A DNA stretch of 64,000 nucleotides from Streptomyces sp. NBC_00271 (GCF_036178845.1 NZ_CP108070.1:1364001-1428000), one strand, 5' to 3'. Shown: positions 44,006 to 53,499, numbered from the stretch's first letter. Made by a program: numbers and translations. Notes: a model not told the origin generated them from the letters alone.

Positions 44006-44911
44006 GTGACCGCGATCGAGACCGATGCCGCGCTGCCGTGGCCCCATCACCCGGTGAAGGTCGGGCTGGTCGGTGCCGGGCCCTGGGCGCGGGCCGTGCA
44101 CGCGCGTGTGCTCGCCGCCGGGCCCGAGACACGGCTGACCGCGGTGTGGGCGCGGCGCGCCGAGGCGGCCCGGGAGACGGCCGAGCCCCACGGGGCCGCG
44201 GCCGTCACACGTTTCGAGGAGCTGCTCGACGGCTGCGAGGCGGTCGCGTTCGCCGTTCCGCCCGCGGTGCAGGCCGAACTCGCTCCGCTGGCCGCGAAGG
44301 CGGGCAAGGCACTGCTCCTGGAGAAGCCGCTCGGTGTGGATCTGGCGTCGGCGCGGCGCCTCGCCGACGCCGTCGACGAGGCCGGGGTCGTCTCCCAGCT
44401 CGTCCTGACCAACCGCTACCACCCGGCCACCCGGGAGTTCCTGAACAGAGCGCGGGAGCTGGAGATCACCGGGGCCCGTTCGTGTCTCCTGCACGGGGCG
44501 TTCCTGGGCGGCGAGTTCGCCACCACCTGGCGGCTCGAGCACGGCGCCCTGCTCGACCTGGGGCCGCATCTCCTGGATCTCCTGGACGCCGCCGTCGGAC
44601 CGATCGTCCGGGTCCGCGGCACCGGTGACCCCCGCCGCTGGATCGAGCTGACCTGCGAGCACGCCAATGGTGTCGTCAGTCAGGCCTCACTGTCCGGATC
44701 GGTCCACGTCGAGCAGGGCAACACGCGTATCGAACTCTTTGGTCCGCAGGCCCCGCTGGTCTACGACGCCACCGAACTCGACCACGAGGAAACCTGGCCG
44801 GTGCTGCGCCGGGAGTTCGCCACGGCCGTACGCACCGGGGTGTCCGGTGAACTCGACGTCCACCGGGGACTTCACCTCCAGACCCTGATGGCGCAGGCCT
44901 CGGAGAGCTGA
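44006..44911 (+). CDS. Gfo/Idh/MocA-family oxidoreductase
   Basis: A 301-residue protein with an N-terminal Rossmann domain (VGLVGAGPWARAVHARVLAA, about 18-38), the family motif LLLEKPLGVD containing the conserved EKP, and a C-terminal alpha/beta domain (about 125-290). These enzymes use NAD(P) to oxidise or reduce sugars and related compounds. GTG 44,006 follows GAAGGAGA, a strong site. Substrate unknown; it is divergent from the exporter operon. Confidence 0.9.
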   Translation: MTAIETDAALPWPHHPVKVGLVGAGPWARAVHARVLAAGPETRLTAVWARRAEAARETAEPHGAAAVTRFEELLDGCEAVAFAVPPAVQAELAPLAAKAGKALLLEKPLGVDLASARRLADAVDEAGVVSQLVLTNRYHPATREFLNRARELEITGARSCLLHGAFLGGEFATTWRLEHGALLDLGPHLLDLLDAAVGPIVRVRGTGDPRRWIELTCEHANGVVSQASLSGSVHVEQGNTRIELFGPQAPLVYDATELDHEETWPVLRREFATAVRTGVSGELDVHRGLHLQTLMAQASES

Positions 44912-44927
44912 CGCCCGGCACGGAAGG

Positions 44928-46331
44928 TCACGAGTACCGTCGCAGCGCCGGCGCCGCGACGGCCAGGATCGCCATGGCGACGACCACCAGCAGTCCGCCG
45001 CCCGCCACGGCGGCGCGGGCGCCCAGGACGGAACCGGCCGTTCCGTGCAGGACGTCGGCCAGCCGCGGGCCGCCCGCGACCACCACGGTGAACACGCCCT
45101 GCATCCGGCCGCGCATCTCGTCCGTGGCGGCCGACAGCAGGATCGCGCCGCGGAAGACCATGGAGACCATGTCGGCGACCCCGGCGGCGGCGAGGAACGC
45201 CACGGCCACCCAGAGGCTGGTGCTCAGGCCGAAGCCGGTGATCGCCGCTCCCCAGGCCATCACCGCGGCGATCACCATGAGTCCGTGCCGACGGGCTCGG
45301 GAGAACGTCCCCGACATCAGTCCGCCGATCACCGCGCCGATCGGGATCGCCGCGAACAGCAGGCCGAGCGCGAGGCCTTCCCCGTAGGGCGCGTAGGTTT
45401 CGGCGGCCAGCTGCGGGAACAGGGCCCGGGGCATGCCGAGGACCATGGCGATGATGTCGGCGAGGAAGGACAGCAGCAGCACCTTGTGCAGCGCGATGTA
45501 GCGGAAGCCTGCGGCGACCTCGCGCCAGCCCGCCCGTTTGGCCGCGGAGCCCGTCAGGGGCGGCAGTGCGGGCAGCCGCATCACGGCCCACACGGTGACG
45601 CACAGGGCCAGGGCGTCGATCAGATAGAGCTCGCCCAGGCCGATGACGGGGATCAGGGCACCCGCGAGCAGTGGTCCCGCCACCAGGCCCGTCTGCATGA
45701 CGGTCGAACCGAGCGCGTTCGCCGCGGGCAGTTCGTCCTCGGGGACGAGCCGGGCGATGGAGGCGTTGCGGGCCGGGGAGTTCAGTCCGAAGAAGGCCTG
45801 CTGGAGAGCGAGCAGCACCATCAGGACGAGCACCGAGTCGAGTCCGACGAGGGCCTGTATCCAGAACAGCACCGAGGTGACGGCTATGCCGGTGTTGGTG
45901 ATGAGGAGCAGCTTGCGCCGGTCCATGCTGTCGGCGACCGCGCCGCCCCACAGCGCGAAGACCACGAGCGGCACCAGTCCGGCCAGGCTCGCGTAGCCGA
46001 CCCAGGCCGAGGAGCCGGTGATGTCGTAGATCTGCTTGGGCACGGCGACGGCGGTGAGCTGGCTGCCCACCGCCGTGACGATGGTGGAGGACCAGAGCCT
46101 GCGGTACGCGGGGCGGCGCAGCGGGCGAGTGTCCATCGCCCAGCGGCGCCAGCCGGTGCGGTCCGCTCCCGCCGTCCCGTCGTGTTCGGCGGATCCGGCC
46201 GCCGAACCGCTCCCGGCCCCGCCGTCAGTCCCGCCGTCGGTCCCGCTGTCCGTCCCGCCGTCCGTCCCGCCGTCCGTCCCGTCCGTACTGCTCCTGCTCG
46301 TGTCCACGACCGTCCTGGATGCTCGATACAT
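44928..46331 (-). CDS. MFS transporter, enterobactin-exporter-like
   Basis: Up to 467 residues with 12 hydrophobic segments. The core reads like the MFS_3 group (RRLWSSTIVTAVGSQLTAVA, LNSPARNASIARLVPEDELP, ATDEMRGRMQGVF). Residues about 16-40 are a repetitive TDGG tract. If translation starts at ATG 46,136 (MDTRPLRRPAYRRLW), that tract is not translated; if at 46,331, it is a disordered leader. Substrate is unknown, though siderophore or drug export is common in this group. Confidence 0.88.
   Translation of the reverse strand: MYRASRTVVDTSRSSTDGTDGGTDGGTDSGTDGGTDGGAGSGSAAGSAEHDGTAGADRTGWRRWAMDTRPLRRPAYRRLWSSTIVTAVGSQLTAVAVPKQIYDITGSSAWVGYASLAGLVPLVVFALWGGAVADSMDRRKLLLITNTGIAVTSVLFWIQALVGLDSVLVLMVLLALQQAFFGLNSPARNASIARLVPEDELPAANALGSTVMQTGLVAGPLLAGALIPVIGLGELYLIDALALCVTVWAVMRLPALPPLTGSAAKRAGWREVAAGFRYIALHKVLLLSFLADIIAMVLGMPRALFPQLAAETYAPYGEGLALGLLFAAIPIGAVIGGLMSGTFSRARRHGLMVIAAVMAWGAAITGFGLSTSLWVAVAFLAAAGVADMVSMVFRGAILLSAATDEMRGRMQGVFTVVVAGGPRLADVLHGTAGSVLGARAAVAGGGLLVVVAMAILAVAAPALRRYS
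46227..46290. repeat. short tandem repeat in the MFS leader
   Basis: Units of CCGTCCGTCCCG-type, 12 bp long, repeat about five times with small variations, encoding Thr-Asp-Gly-Gly on the minus strand. The tract could vary in copy number. Confidence 0.65.
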
Positions 46332-46368
46332 CTTTCAGTTGTCAGGGTTCACTATCGCGTACGTCGTC

Positions 46369-46980
46369 TCAGGCATCGGCGATCAGCAGGGTGCCCATGG
46401 TGATCATCGTCGCGGCGACCACACCGTCCAGGACCCGCCACGACGACGGCCGGGCGAGGAAGCGGCCGAGCAGTCGGGCGCCGAAGCCCAGCGCGGCGAA
46501 CCAGCACAGGCTGGCCAGGGCGGCCCCGAGTCCGAAGGTCCAGCGCAGCGGGCCGCGGTCGGCCGCCAGGGAGCCGAGCAGGAACACGGTGTCGAGATAG
46601 ACGTGCGGGTTGAGCCAGGTCATCGCCAGACAGGCGAGGACGATCTGCCGCCGGGAGCCCGCCGCACCGGCCGCAGCCTCCAGCGCCGAGGGCCGCAGCA
46701 CCCGCCGCGCGGCCAGGATTCCGTAGCAGAGGAGGAATACGCCGCCGATCAGTCCGACCGCCGTGAGCGCCTCGGGCCGGGCCACGACCACCGCGCCGAC
46801 CCCGCCGACGCCCAGCGCGATGAGCAGCGCGTCGGACACCGCGCAGATGCCCACCACCGCCAGGACCGCTTCGCGGCGGATCCCCTGGCGCAGCACGAAG
46901 GCGTTCTGGGCGCCGATGGCGACGATGAGGGTGAGGCCGGTGCCGAACCCGGCGGCCGCGGCGGTCAGGGCGTTGTTCAT
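46369..46980 (-). CDS. LysE/ArgO-family amino acid exporter
   Basis: A 203-residue inner-membrane protein with about six membrane segments. The start GFGTGLTLIVAIGAQNAFVLRQG is the hallmark of LysE/ArgO, and MTWLNPHVYLDTVFLLGS is the second family motif. It likely exports basic amino acids (lysine or arginine). It is divergent from a LysR-type regulator across 69 bp, the same layout as lysE-lysG and argO-argP. Confidence 0.93.
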   Translation of the reverse strand: MNNALTAAAAGFGTGLTLIVAIGAQNAFVLRQGIRREAVLAVVGICAVSDALLIALGVGGVGAVVVARPEALTAVGLIGGVFLLCYGILAARRVLRPSALEAAAGAAGSRRQIVLACLAMTWLNPHVYLDTVFLLGSLAADRGPLRWTFGLGAALASLCWFAALGFGARLLGRFLARPSSWRVLDGVVAATMITMGTLLIADA

Positions 46981-47049
46981 GCCAGAGACGCTAGGAACAC
47001 GGCCGTCAAGAGTACAGCTAAAGATTCTTACGTATCATTAGCGTCTGTG
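46981..47049. promoter_or_regulatory. lysE-lysG divergent control region
   Basis: A 69-bp spacer, A/T-rich in its middle (CTAAAGATTCTTACGTATCATTAG). LysR proteins bind such T-N11-A dyads; the short spacer must hold both promoters and the activator site. Confidence 0.5.
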
Positions 47050-47955
47050 ATGACGGATCTCCCGCTCGATCAGGTACGCACCTTGCTCGCGGTGGTCGAC
47101 GAGGGCACCTTCGACGCGGCGGCCGCCGCCCTGCATGTGACGCCCTCGGCGGTCAGCCAGCGTGTCAAGGCACTCGAACAGCGCACCGGCCGGGTCCTGC
47201 TGATGCGGACGAAGCCGGTGCGTCCGACCGAGTCCGGCGAGGTCGTCGTGCGGTTCGCGCGCCGACTGGCCCGGCTTGAGCGCGACGCCCGTACCGAGCT
47301 CGGCATGAGCGAGGCCGGAGAGCCGACGCGGCTGTCGATCGCGGTGAACGCCGACTCGCTGGCGACCTGGTTCCTGCCCGCCCTCACCCGCGTATCGCGC
47401 GAGTTGCGGCTCTGTCTCGAACTTCGCCGTGAGGACGAGAACCACACGGCCGCGCTGCTGCGCGAGGGGGTGGTGATGGCGGCGGTGACCACGTGGCCCG
47501 ACCCGGTGGCGGGCTGTTCCGTGCGCGCCCTGGGCCACATGCGCTACCTCGCGGTGGCCGGGCCGGACTTCGCCGGGCGGTGGCTCGGCGCGGGGACGGA
47601 CGCGGCGCTGGACGAGCTGATCGCCGACGCTCCGGTGGTGGCCTTCGACCGGAACGACGATCTCCAGGACGAGTTCGTCCGGGGCCTTGGGGGCGGTGTC
47701 GGAGCGAGCGCGCTGCGGCACTTCATGCCCACCTCGGAGGGGTTCGTGGACGCCGTCGTCGCCGGACTGGGCTGGGGCATGGTGCCCGAGGTACAGGCCG
47801 AGCCGCTGCTGCGGGCCGGACGGCTGGTCCGCCTGGCGCCGGACCGGACCGTCGACGTACCCCTCTTCTGGCAGCAGTGGAAACTCGACTTCCCTGCCCT
47901 CGCGGCGGTGGCCGAGGCCGTGGCGGCCGTCGCCGCGGAGAGCTTGAGACGCTGA
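47050..47955 (+). CDS. LysR regulator of the exporter (LysG/ArgP-like)
   Basis: A 301-residue protein with an N-terminal winged helix (LDQVRTLLAVVDEGTFDAAA then VTPSAVSQRVKALEQRTG, about 6-46) and a C-terminal periplasmic-binding-like sensor (about 95-295). Length and location match LysG/ArgP, which activates the divergent exporter when basic amino acids accumulate. The start may be GTG 47,047 or ATG 47,050. The frame extends far upstream only by chance. Confidence 0.92.
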   Translation: MTDLPLDQVRTLLAVVDEGTFDAAAAALHVTPSAVSQRVKALEQRTGRVLLMRTKPVRPTESGEVVVRFARRLARLERDARTELGMSEAGEPTRLSIAVNADSLATWFLPALTRVSRELRLCLELRREDENHTAALLREGVVMAAVTTWPDPVAGCSVRALGHMRYLAVAGPDFAGRWLGAGTDAALDELIADAPVVAFDRNDDLQDEFVRGLGGGVGASALRHFMPTSEGFVDAVVAGLGWGMVPEVQAEPLLRAGRLVRLAPDRTVDVPLFWQQWKLDFPALAAVAEAVAAVAAESLRR

Positions 47956-48211
47956 GCACCGAAATGGCCGGGATGCGCAGACGCCGCGGCCCGAAGGCAC
48001 CTGAAGCAACATCTACGCGGGGCTCCTGGACGGGGCGCGGGCGCGGTATCTTCGCGCAGGGCGAAGCTGAGCACGGCCGCACACGGCCGGATGCGGCCGA
48101 GTGCAACTCCAAGCGACCATCACGGCTGAGGCGTCGAGGTGCGGGTGGGTACCCGTGAGGCGCATTCTTGCTGTGGAAACCCCCTGACGGCGGGCGGACG
48201 AGGGCAGACCG
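47956..48211. other. gap before the SpoIIE-type phosphatase
   Basis: No ORF with codon bias, hairpin or repeat worth reporting was found in these 256 bp; it presumably holds the phosphatase promoter. Confidence 0.4.
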
Positions 48212-50755
48212 ATGACTGGGAGCGCCGAGCGTGAGGACCAGGCGCTTAATAGCCTGGCCGCCCTGCTCAGCGGGTCCGTCGCGGACGCGATCCGGGCGGC
48301 CCGCGGCTTCGCGGGGGGTGTGTACCTGCGCTCCAGCTCCCCCGAACTGCTGCGGCTGGCCGTGCTGGCCGGGTTGCCGGGACAGTTGTTCCGTGGCTGG
48401 TGGCGCATGCCCCTGGACCGGCCGTTCCCGGCCGCCGACTCCCATCGGCTGGGCATGGAGGTACTGCTCACCGACGCCACCGAGACGATGCGCCGCTATC
48501 CGCAGCTCGCGGCGGGGCTGCCGTTCCAGTTCGGTTCGCTGTACGTCCCCGTCGTGGGCGCCTCCTCGTCCTTCGGGGTCCTGACGGTGCTGCGTCCCTC
48601 GGCCTCGGACGCCAACGACGTACTGCCCGACCGTGACCGGATGACGGCGGTGGCGGAGAACCTGGGGACGGCTCTGTCGGTCCTGGAGAAGGACGGTGCC
48701 GACGTCGTCTGGGACGGGGAGCCGATGTGCGTACGGCCGCCCGTCGAGGGTCTGCCGCGTCGCTATGCCGGGCGGTTCACCTGGGACCCGGTCACGGGTG
48801 AGGTCACCGGGGACGACGCGCTGTGGGCCCTGCTCGGCACCAGCGCCCATGCCTTTCCCGGGACGCCGCAGGCACTCACCCACACGCTGGCCCTAGACGA
48901 TCCGCATGTGCTGCTGGCCGCGCTGCACGAGACCGCGGCGGGGCGGCCCCCGGCCCACCCGCTGCCCGTGCACACGGTCAACGGCGGGCTGCGGCTGCTG
49001 GAGTTGTGGACCTCGGGCAACGCGCTCGTGCCGCCGTACGCGGTCGGCGGAGCGGTCGTCGATCCGGGCCCGGGCTCGGCGGCGGACGGTGCCGCGGAGC
49101 TGCTCCCCGAGGGCGTGTTCGCACTGGACCGGCTCGGGCTGATCACCTACGTCAATCCGGCCGCCGCCGAGCTCCTCGGCCGGCCGCGGCCGGAACTGCT
49201 GGGGCGACCGCTGTGGCAGGCCGTGCCCTGGCTGAACCAGCCGTTCTACGAGGATCATCTGCGCGGCGCGCTGCTGTCACCGGAGCCGGTGCACTTCCAG
49301 GTCGCCCGCCCGAGCGTGAGCCGCCGAACACCCACGGCGGCCGACGGCGACACCTGGCTGACGTTGTCCGTGTATCCCGGCCCCGGCAGTCTGACCTGCA
49401 AACTGATCCCCATGGGGCGGGTCGTGGACACCACGGAGGCCCCCGAGGCCGCGCCGCTCCACAGCCGGCCCGTGGGGAACGGGTCCGGCATCGCCGAGCC
49501 CACGACCGGCATCACCGCGACGGCGCTGTACCGGCCCGTCGTCCTGGCCATGGCCCTGACCGAGGCCGTGACGGCCCGCCAGGTGTCCGAGACCGTGATG
49601 CGGGAGCTGCTGCCCGCGTTCGGCGGACGGCGCCTGGCCATCTACCTGTTGCAGGACCGGCGCCTGTACCTGGCCTGGGAGACCGGCTTCCCGCAGGGGT
49701 TCCTCGCGCCCTTCGACGGGGTGGGACTGGACGCCAAGCTGCCCGGGGTGGAGACGCTCACCACCGGCCGCCCGCTGTTCTTCGAGTCGATGCCCCAACT
49801 GGCCGCCGCCTACCCCGGCATCCCGCTGGACGCGACGGAGGGTGCCCGGGCCTTCCTGCCGCTGATCGCCTCGGGGCGGCCGGTCGGTTCCTGCATCCTC
49901 GGCTTCGACCGTCCGCGCGGCTTCAGCACGGAGGAACGTTCCGTGCTGACGGCGCTCACCGGACTCATCGCGCAGGCCCTGGAGAGAGCGCGGCGCTACG
50001 ACTCCGAGGCCGCCCTCGCCCGTGGCCTCCAGGAGGCGTTGCTCCCGCACCGGCTGTCCTCGCACCCGCAGGTGGAGACGGCCGGGCGCTATCTGTCCGG
50101 CACCAAGGGGATGGACGTGGGCGGCGACTGGTACGACGTCGTGGAGGCCGGTGACGCGCTGGCCCTGGTCATCGGCGACGTCCAGGGCCATGGCGTCCAG
50201 GCGGCGGCCACCATGGGCCAACTACGCAGCGCGGTACGGGCGTTCGCGCTCAGCGACCACCCTCCGGACGAGGTGATGAGCCATACCAACCGGCTGCTCA
50301 TCGACCTCGACCCGGGCCAGTTCGCCAGTTGCTGCTACGTCAGGCTGGACCCGGTGACCGGAGTCGCCCGGGCCGCCCGCGCCGGTCACCCGCAGCCCCT
50401 GCTGCGCCATCCCGACGGCCGCACCGAGCTCCTCGACCTGCCCGGTGGTGTGGTGCTCGGCGTGGCCCCGCGGGCCCGCTACCCGGTGACGGACCTGCTG
50501 CTGGAACCCGACGCCGTGCTGGCCCTCTACACGGACGGTCTGGTAGAGCATCCCGGGGCCGACATCGACGACGGGATCGAGAAGATCCGCGCGGCGCTGG
50601 CCCGCGCGGGCACCCCGCACGCCCGGCCCGGCGCCTCCTCCCTGTCCGGCACCGCGGACCTGCTGACCGAGGAGGCCCGGCGGGCCACCGAGCGCCCCGA
50701 CGACATCGCACTCCTGCTCACCACCCGCCGCTCCACACGCGAGGTCCGCCACTGA
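48212..50755 (+). CDS. SpoIIE-family PP2C phosphatase with GAF and PAS domains
   Basis: An 847-residue cytoplasmic signalling protein. In order: a GAF-like domain (about 15-165), a spacer, a PAS domain (about 290-400, GVFALDRLGLITYVNPAAAELLG), a second GAF domain (about 430-600, ending LTGLIAQALERARRYDSEA) and a SpoIIE/PP2C phosphatase (about 605-840) with GGDWYDV, GDVQGHG and LYTDGLVEHP metal motifs. Such proteins dephosphorylate anti-anti-sigma factors in response to light, redox or small molecules. ATG 48,212 is the start. No HATPase domain is fused. Confidence 0.93.
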   Translation: MTGSAEREDQALNSLAALLSGSVADAIRAARGFAGGVYLRSSSPELLRLAVLAGLPGQLFRGWWRMPLDRPFPAADSHRLGMEVLLTDATETMRRYPQLAAGLPFQFGSLYVPVVGASSSFGVLTVLRPSASDANDVLPDRDRMTAVAENLGTALSVLEKDGADVVWDGEPMCVRPPVEGLPRRYAGRFTWDPVTGEVTGDDALWALLGTSAHAFPGTPQALTHTLALDDPHVLLAALHETAAGRPPAHPLPVHTVNGGLRLLELWTSGNALVPPYAVGGAVVDPGPGSAADGAAELLPEGVFALDRLGLITYVNPAAAELLGRPRPELLGRPLWQAVPWLNQPFYEDHLRGALLSPEPVHFQVARPSVSRRTPTAADGDTWLTLSVYPGPGSLTCKLIPMGRVVDTTEAPEAAPLHSRPVGNGSGIAEPTTGITATALYRPVVLAMALTEAVTARQVSETVMRELLPAFGGRRLAIYLLQDRRLYLAWETGFPQGFLAPFDGVGLDAKLPGVETLTTGRPLFFESMPQLAAAYPGIPLDATEGARAFLPLIASGRPVGSCILGFDRPRGFSTEERSVLTALTGLIAQALERARRYDSEAALARGLQEALLPHRLSSHPQVETAGRYLSGTKGMDVGGDWYDVVEAGDALALVIGDVQGHGVQAAATMGQLRSAVRAFALSDHPPDEVMSHTNRLLIDLDPGQFASCCYVRLDPVTGVARAARAGHPQPLLRHPDGRTELLDLPGGVVLGVAPRARYPVTDLLLEPDAVLALYTDGLVEHPGADIDDGIEKIRAALARAGTPHARPGASSLSGTADLLTEEARRATERPDDIALLLTTRRSTREVRH

Positions 50756-50799
50756 CCCGGCGAGCCCACCAGCCTGCTCCCCCCGGCAGCAGGTGAGTG

Positions 50800-51669
50800 T
50801 CACGTGTCTGGGGCCTGTCCGGCGGCTTGTGCGGCCCATGAGGCGAGGATGCGCAGACGGTCGTGGCTGGGTGTGCCGGGCTCGGCGGTCAGGGTGATGA
50901 GCTGCTGGTCGGGGTCGGCGGTGCAGGTGAGGAAGGACCAGTCGAGGGTGAGCTGCCCGGCGATCGGATGGTTCAGGACCTTCGTGCCCGTGCCCTGGAC
51001 GGCGACGCGATGGGCACCCCACCACCGTCGGAAGTCGGGGTCCTGAAGTGACAGCTCGCCCACCAGTTCCGCCAGCCGTGGATCCTTCGGGTCCCGGGCG
51101 GCCTCCATGCGCAGCTGCGCCAGGCTGATCTGTGCCACCCAGTCCCAGTCCGGGTACAGCGCTCTGATGGCCGGTTCGCAGAAGACCAGCCGTACGAAGT
51201 TGCGCTTGTCTTCCGGGATCCGCGCGAAGTCGGTGAACAGGGCGGCGGCCATGGGGTTCCAGGCGAGGATGTCCGTGCGCCGGCCCAGGACGACGGCCGG
51301 CGTGGTGGACAGGTCGTCCAGCAGCCGCCGCAGCTCCGGCTGGACCTTCTGCGTGGTGCGCCGACGGGGCCGGGCAGCGTCCCGACCTGACAGTTCGAAC
51401 ATGTAGGCACGCTCGCCGTCGTCGAGCCGGAGCACACGCGCAAGAGTGTCCAGCACCGGTTCGGAAGCCTGGCGGCGGCCCTGCTCCAGGCGCGTGTAGT
51501 AGTCGGGGCTGATCGACGCCAGCAAGGCCACTTCCTCCCGGCGCAGACCCTTGACCCTGCGCCTGCCGCCGGCCGCATCGGGCAGCCCGACCTGAGCCGG
51601 GCTCAGCTCCATGCGCCGAGCCTTGAGGAAGGCGCCCAGTTCGCCGTGGTCCGCGTTGCTGCTGCTCAT
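50800..51669 (-). CDS. XRE-family regulator with MmyB-like ligand domain
   Basis: A 289-residue regulator. The helix-turn-helix (about 8-90) has VKGLRREEVALLASISPDYYTRLEQGRR, the classic actinobacterial form, and residues about 105-285 match the MmyB-like (PAS-type) ligand domain with FTDFARIPEDKRNFVRLVF. ATG 51,669 is preferred over an upstream in-frame ATG. It is divergent from an alpha/beta hydrolase gene, and a near-perfect 28-bp palindrome lies between them, most likely its operator. Such pairs usually respond to a toxic small molecule. Confidence 0.9.
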   Translation of the reverse strand: MSSSNADHGELGAFLKARRMELSPAQVGLPDAAGGRRRVKGLRREEVALLASISPDYYTRLEQGRRQASEPVLDTLARVLRLDDGERAYMFELSGRDAARPRRRTTQKVQPELRRLLDDLSTTPAVVLGRRTDILAWNPMAAALFTDFARIPEDKRNFVRLVFCEPAIRALYPDWDWVAQISLAQLRMEAARDPKDPRLAELVGELSLQDPDFRRWWGAHRVAVQGTGTKVLNHPIAGQLTLDWSFLTCTADPDQQLITLTAEPGTPSHDRLRILASWAAQAAGQAPDT

Positions 51670-51715
51670 AGAACCAGTCTTGCAGCGCGCCCGGCCCGTG
51701 ACAGGGGGCCTGGTC

Positions 51716-51743
51716 TGTCCCAGGACAGCGCTGTCCGGGGACA
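51716..51743. promoter_or_regulatory. 28-bp palindromic operator between divergent genes
   Basis: The left half TGTCCCAGGACAGC and right half GCTGTCCGGGGACA are complementary at 13 of 14 positions; the central 14 bp are perfect. It lies 47 bp from the regulator start and 150 bp from the hydrolase start. Confidence 0.75.
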
Positions 51744-51893
51744 CAGAACGCCCCTTACCCGCCCACGCACCGCGTGCGAGTGTCGGTGATGTGACCGGTG
51801 AACGGCCGCCCGACGCGGCAGGCCTTCCCTGACGAATCCGTCCTGTCCGCAGTCACGACACTTCCTCACCTGCACCAGGAGACCCAGGACACC

Positions 51894-52847
51894 ATGAAGA
51901 CCAGCGTCACCTTCCCCAGCGGCGATCTCGCCCTCGCCGGGATCCTCTTCACCCCCGACGCCCACATCGACGGACGGTTGCCGGCCGTTGTCATCTCCCA
52001 TCCGGGAGGCGGCGTGAAGGAGCAGAGCCCGAGTGTCTATGCCGAGCGTCTGGCCGGTGCCGGGTTCGCCGCGCTCGTCTTCGACGCCGCCTACCAGGGC
52101 GAGAGCGAGGGTGAGCCGCGAGGTCTGGAGAACCCCTTCCAGCGGGCCGAGGACATCAAGTCCGCCGTGACCTACCTGACCACTCGTGACGACATCGACC
52201 CGGACCGTATCGGGGCTCTGGGTATCTGCGCGTCCGGCGGTTACGTCCCCTACGCCGCGCAGACCGACCACCGCATCAAGAGCGTCGCCACGGTCAGCGC
52301 CGTGGACCTCGGGTCGGTGTTCCGTGAGGGGCTGGGCCGCACACAGGACCCGGCGATCCTGCAGGCCCTGCTCGACCAGGCCGGTGCCCTGCGCACCGCG
52401 GAAGCGCGCGGCGCGGCCCCGCGGCTGGAAGCATGGATTCCCGACGACGCCGAGGAACTGCTGGAGACCGCGGGCAGGCAGTTCCGGGAGACGTTCGAGT
52501 TCTACTGCACCCCGCGCGGTCACCACCCCCGTGCGAACCAGGGATGGATACTGCGCAGCATCGACCTGATCGCCCCGTACGACTCGTACGCGATGATCCG
52601 GCTCGTCTCGCCCCGTCCCCTGCTGATGATCGCCGGTTCGGAGGCGGAGAGCGGCTACTTCAGCCGGGAAGCGGTCGAGAAGGCGGCCGAGCCCAAGGAA
52701 CTGTTCGTCATCGACGGCGCCACCCACATCGACCTGTACGACAAGGACGAGTACGTCACCCCCGCCGTCGCCAAGCTCACCGCATTCTTCGGCGAGCACC
52801 TGGTTGGGTCGCCGCCGGGCAGGTCGCACTTCAACGCAAGGTCTTGA
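51894..52847 (+). CDS. alpha/beta hydrolase
   Basis: A 317-residue dienelactone-hydrolase-like enzyme. The oxyanion region is VVISHPGGG (about 29-37), the nucleophile elbow GICASGGYVPYA (Gly-x-Cys-x-Ser), and the catalytic His in IDGATHIDLYD near the C terminus. The middle has an inserted cap (EAWIPDDAEELLE). No signal peptide, so cytoplasmic. ATG 51,894 follows AGGAGACCC. Its tail overlaps the Nudix gene by 17 nt in a convergent layout. Probably controlled by the divergent XRE regulator. Confidence 0.9.
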   Translation: MKTSVTFPSGDLALAGILFTPDAHIDGRLPAVVISHPGGGVKEQSPSVYAERLAGAGFAALVFDAAYQGESEGEPRGLENPFQRAEDIKSAVTYLTTRDDIDPDRIGALGICASGGYVPYAAQTDHRIKSVATVSAVDLGSVFREGLGRTQDPAILQALLDQAGALRTAEARGAAPRLEAWIPDDAEELLETAGRQFRETFEFYCTPRGHHPRANQGWILRSIDLIAPYDSYAMIRLVSPRPLLMIAGSEAESGYFSREAVEKAAEPKELFVIDGATHIDLYDKDEYVTPAVAKLTAFFGEHLVGSPPGRSHFNARS

Positions 52848-53499
52848 ACGGTCCTTCCAGAGCCGCCCACTGCAACAGCATGATCGTCTTCGCGTCGGCG
52901 ATCTCCCCGGAGCGGATCATGGCCAGTGCGGTACGGAAGGGCAGTTCGACGATCTCGATGTCCTCGCCCTCCTCGTCGAGGCCGCCGCCATCGTGGGTGC
53001 GGGTGGACGGGCCGTAGGTGGCGGCGTAGAAGCTGACCCGCTCGGTGACCGAGCCCGGGCTCATGTAGACGTCGAAGACGTGCTGTACCTCGCCGACGGT
53101 GTGCCCGGTCTCCTCGATGACCTCGCGCCGTACGGCGACTTCGGGATGTTCGTCGTCCTCGTCGAGCAGGCCGCCCGGGGTCTCGACCAGCATGCCGTCG
53201 GGATGGCCGTTGGTGTACACGGGGTAGCGGAACTGCCTGGTCAGCAGCACGGTCTCGCGCTCGGCGTCGTACAGCAGGAGGGTGGCTCCGTTGCCGCGGT
53301 CGTGCGTCTCGCGTTCCTGGGTGCTCCAGGTGCCGTCCGCGTGCTGGAAGTCGAAGGTGGTGGTGCGCTCCACGTACCAGTAGCTGGACAGGAGCGTGAC
53401 TTCGCGGACCTTGACCCGGGGGTTGCCGGTCAGATCGCGGCCGACGCGGTCGAGTCCGGTACGGCCCCGGCGGTCCGGGGTGTCGATTCCCGCGGTCAT
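52831..53499 (-). CDS. Nudix hydrolase (GDP-mannose/ADP-ribose pyrophosphatase-like)
   Basis: A 222-residue protein. The Nudix box is TPGGLLDEDDEHPEVAVRRE followed directly by VIEETG, which contains the metal-binding RRExxEE core. An N-terminal strand-rich segment (LLSSYWYVERTTTFDFQHAD) matches the NudK/ADP-ribose pyrophosphatase group. It cleaves nucleoside diphosphates linked to another moiety. ATG 53,499 is chosen; an in-frame ATG at 53,553 adds a leader with no support. Confidence 0.88.
   Translation of the reverse strand: MTAGIDTPDRRGRTGLDRVGRDLTGNPRVKVREVTLLSSYWYVERTTTFDFQHADGTWSTQERETHDRGNGATLLLYDAERETVLLTRQFRYPVYTNGHPDGMLVETPGGLLDEDDEHPEVAVRREVIEETGHTVGEVQHVFDVYMSPGSVTERVSFYAATYGPSTRTHDGGGLDEEGEDIEIVELPFRTALAMIRSGEIADAKTIMLLQWAALEGPFKTLR

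Noticed and set aside
46227..46290. Tandem repeat considered as a CRISPR array
   Set aside because: Units are 12 bp with no spacers, lie within a coding frame, and no cas gene is present in the window.
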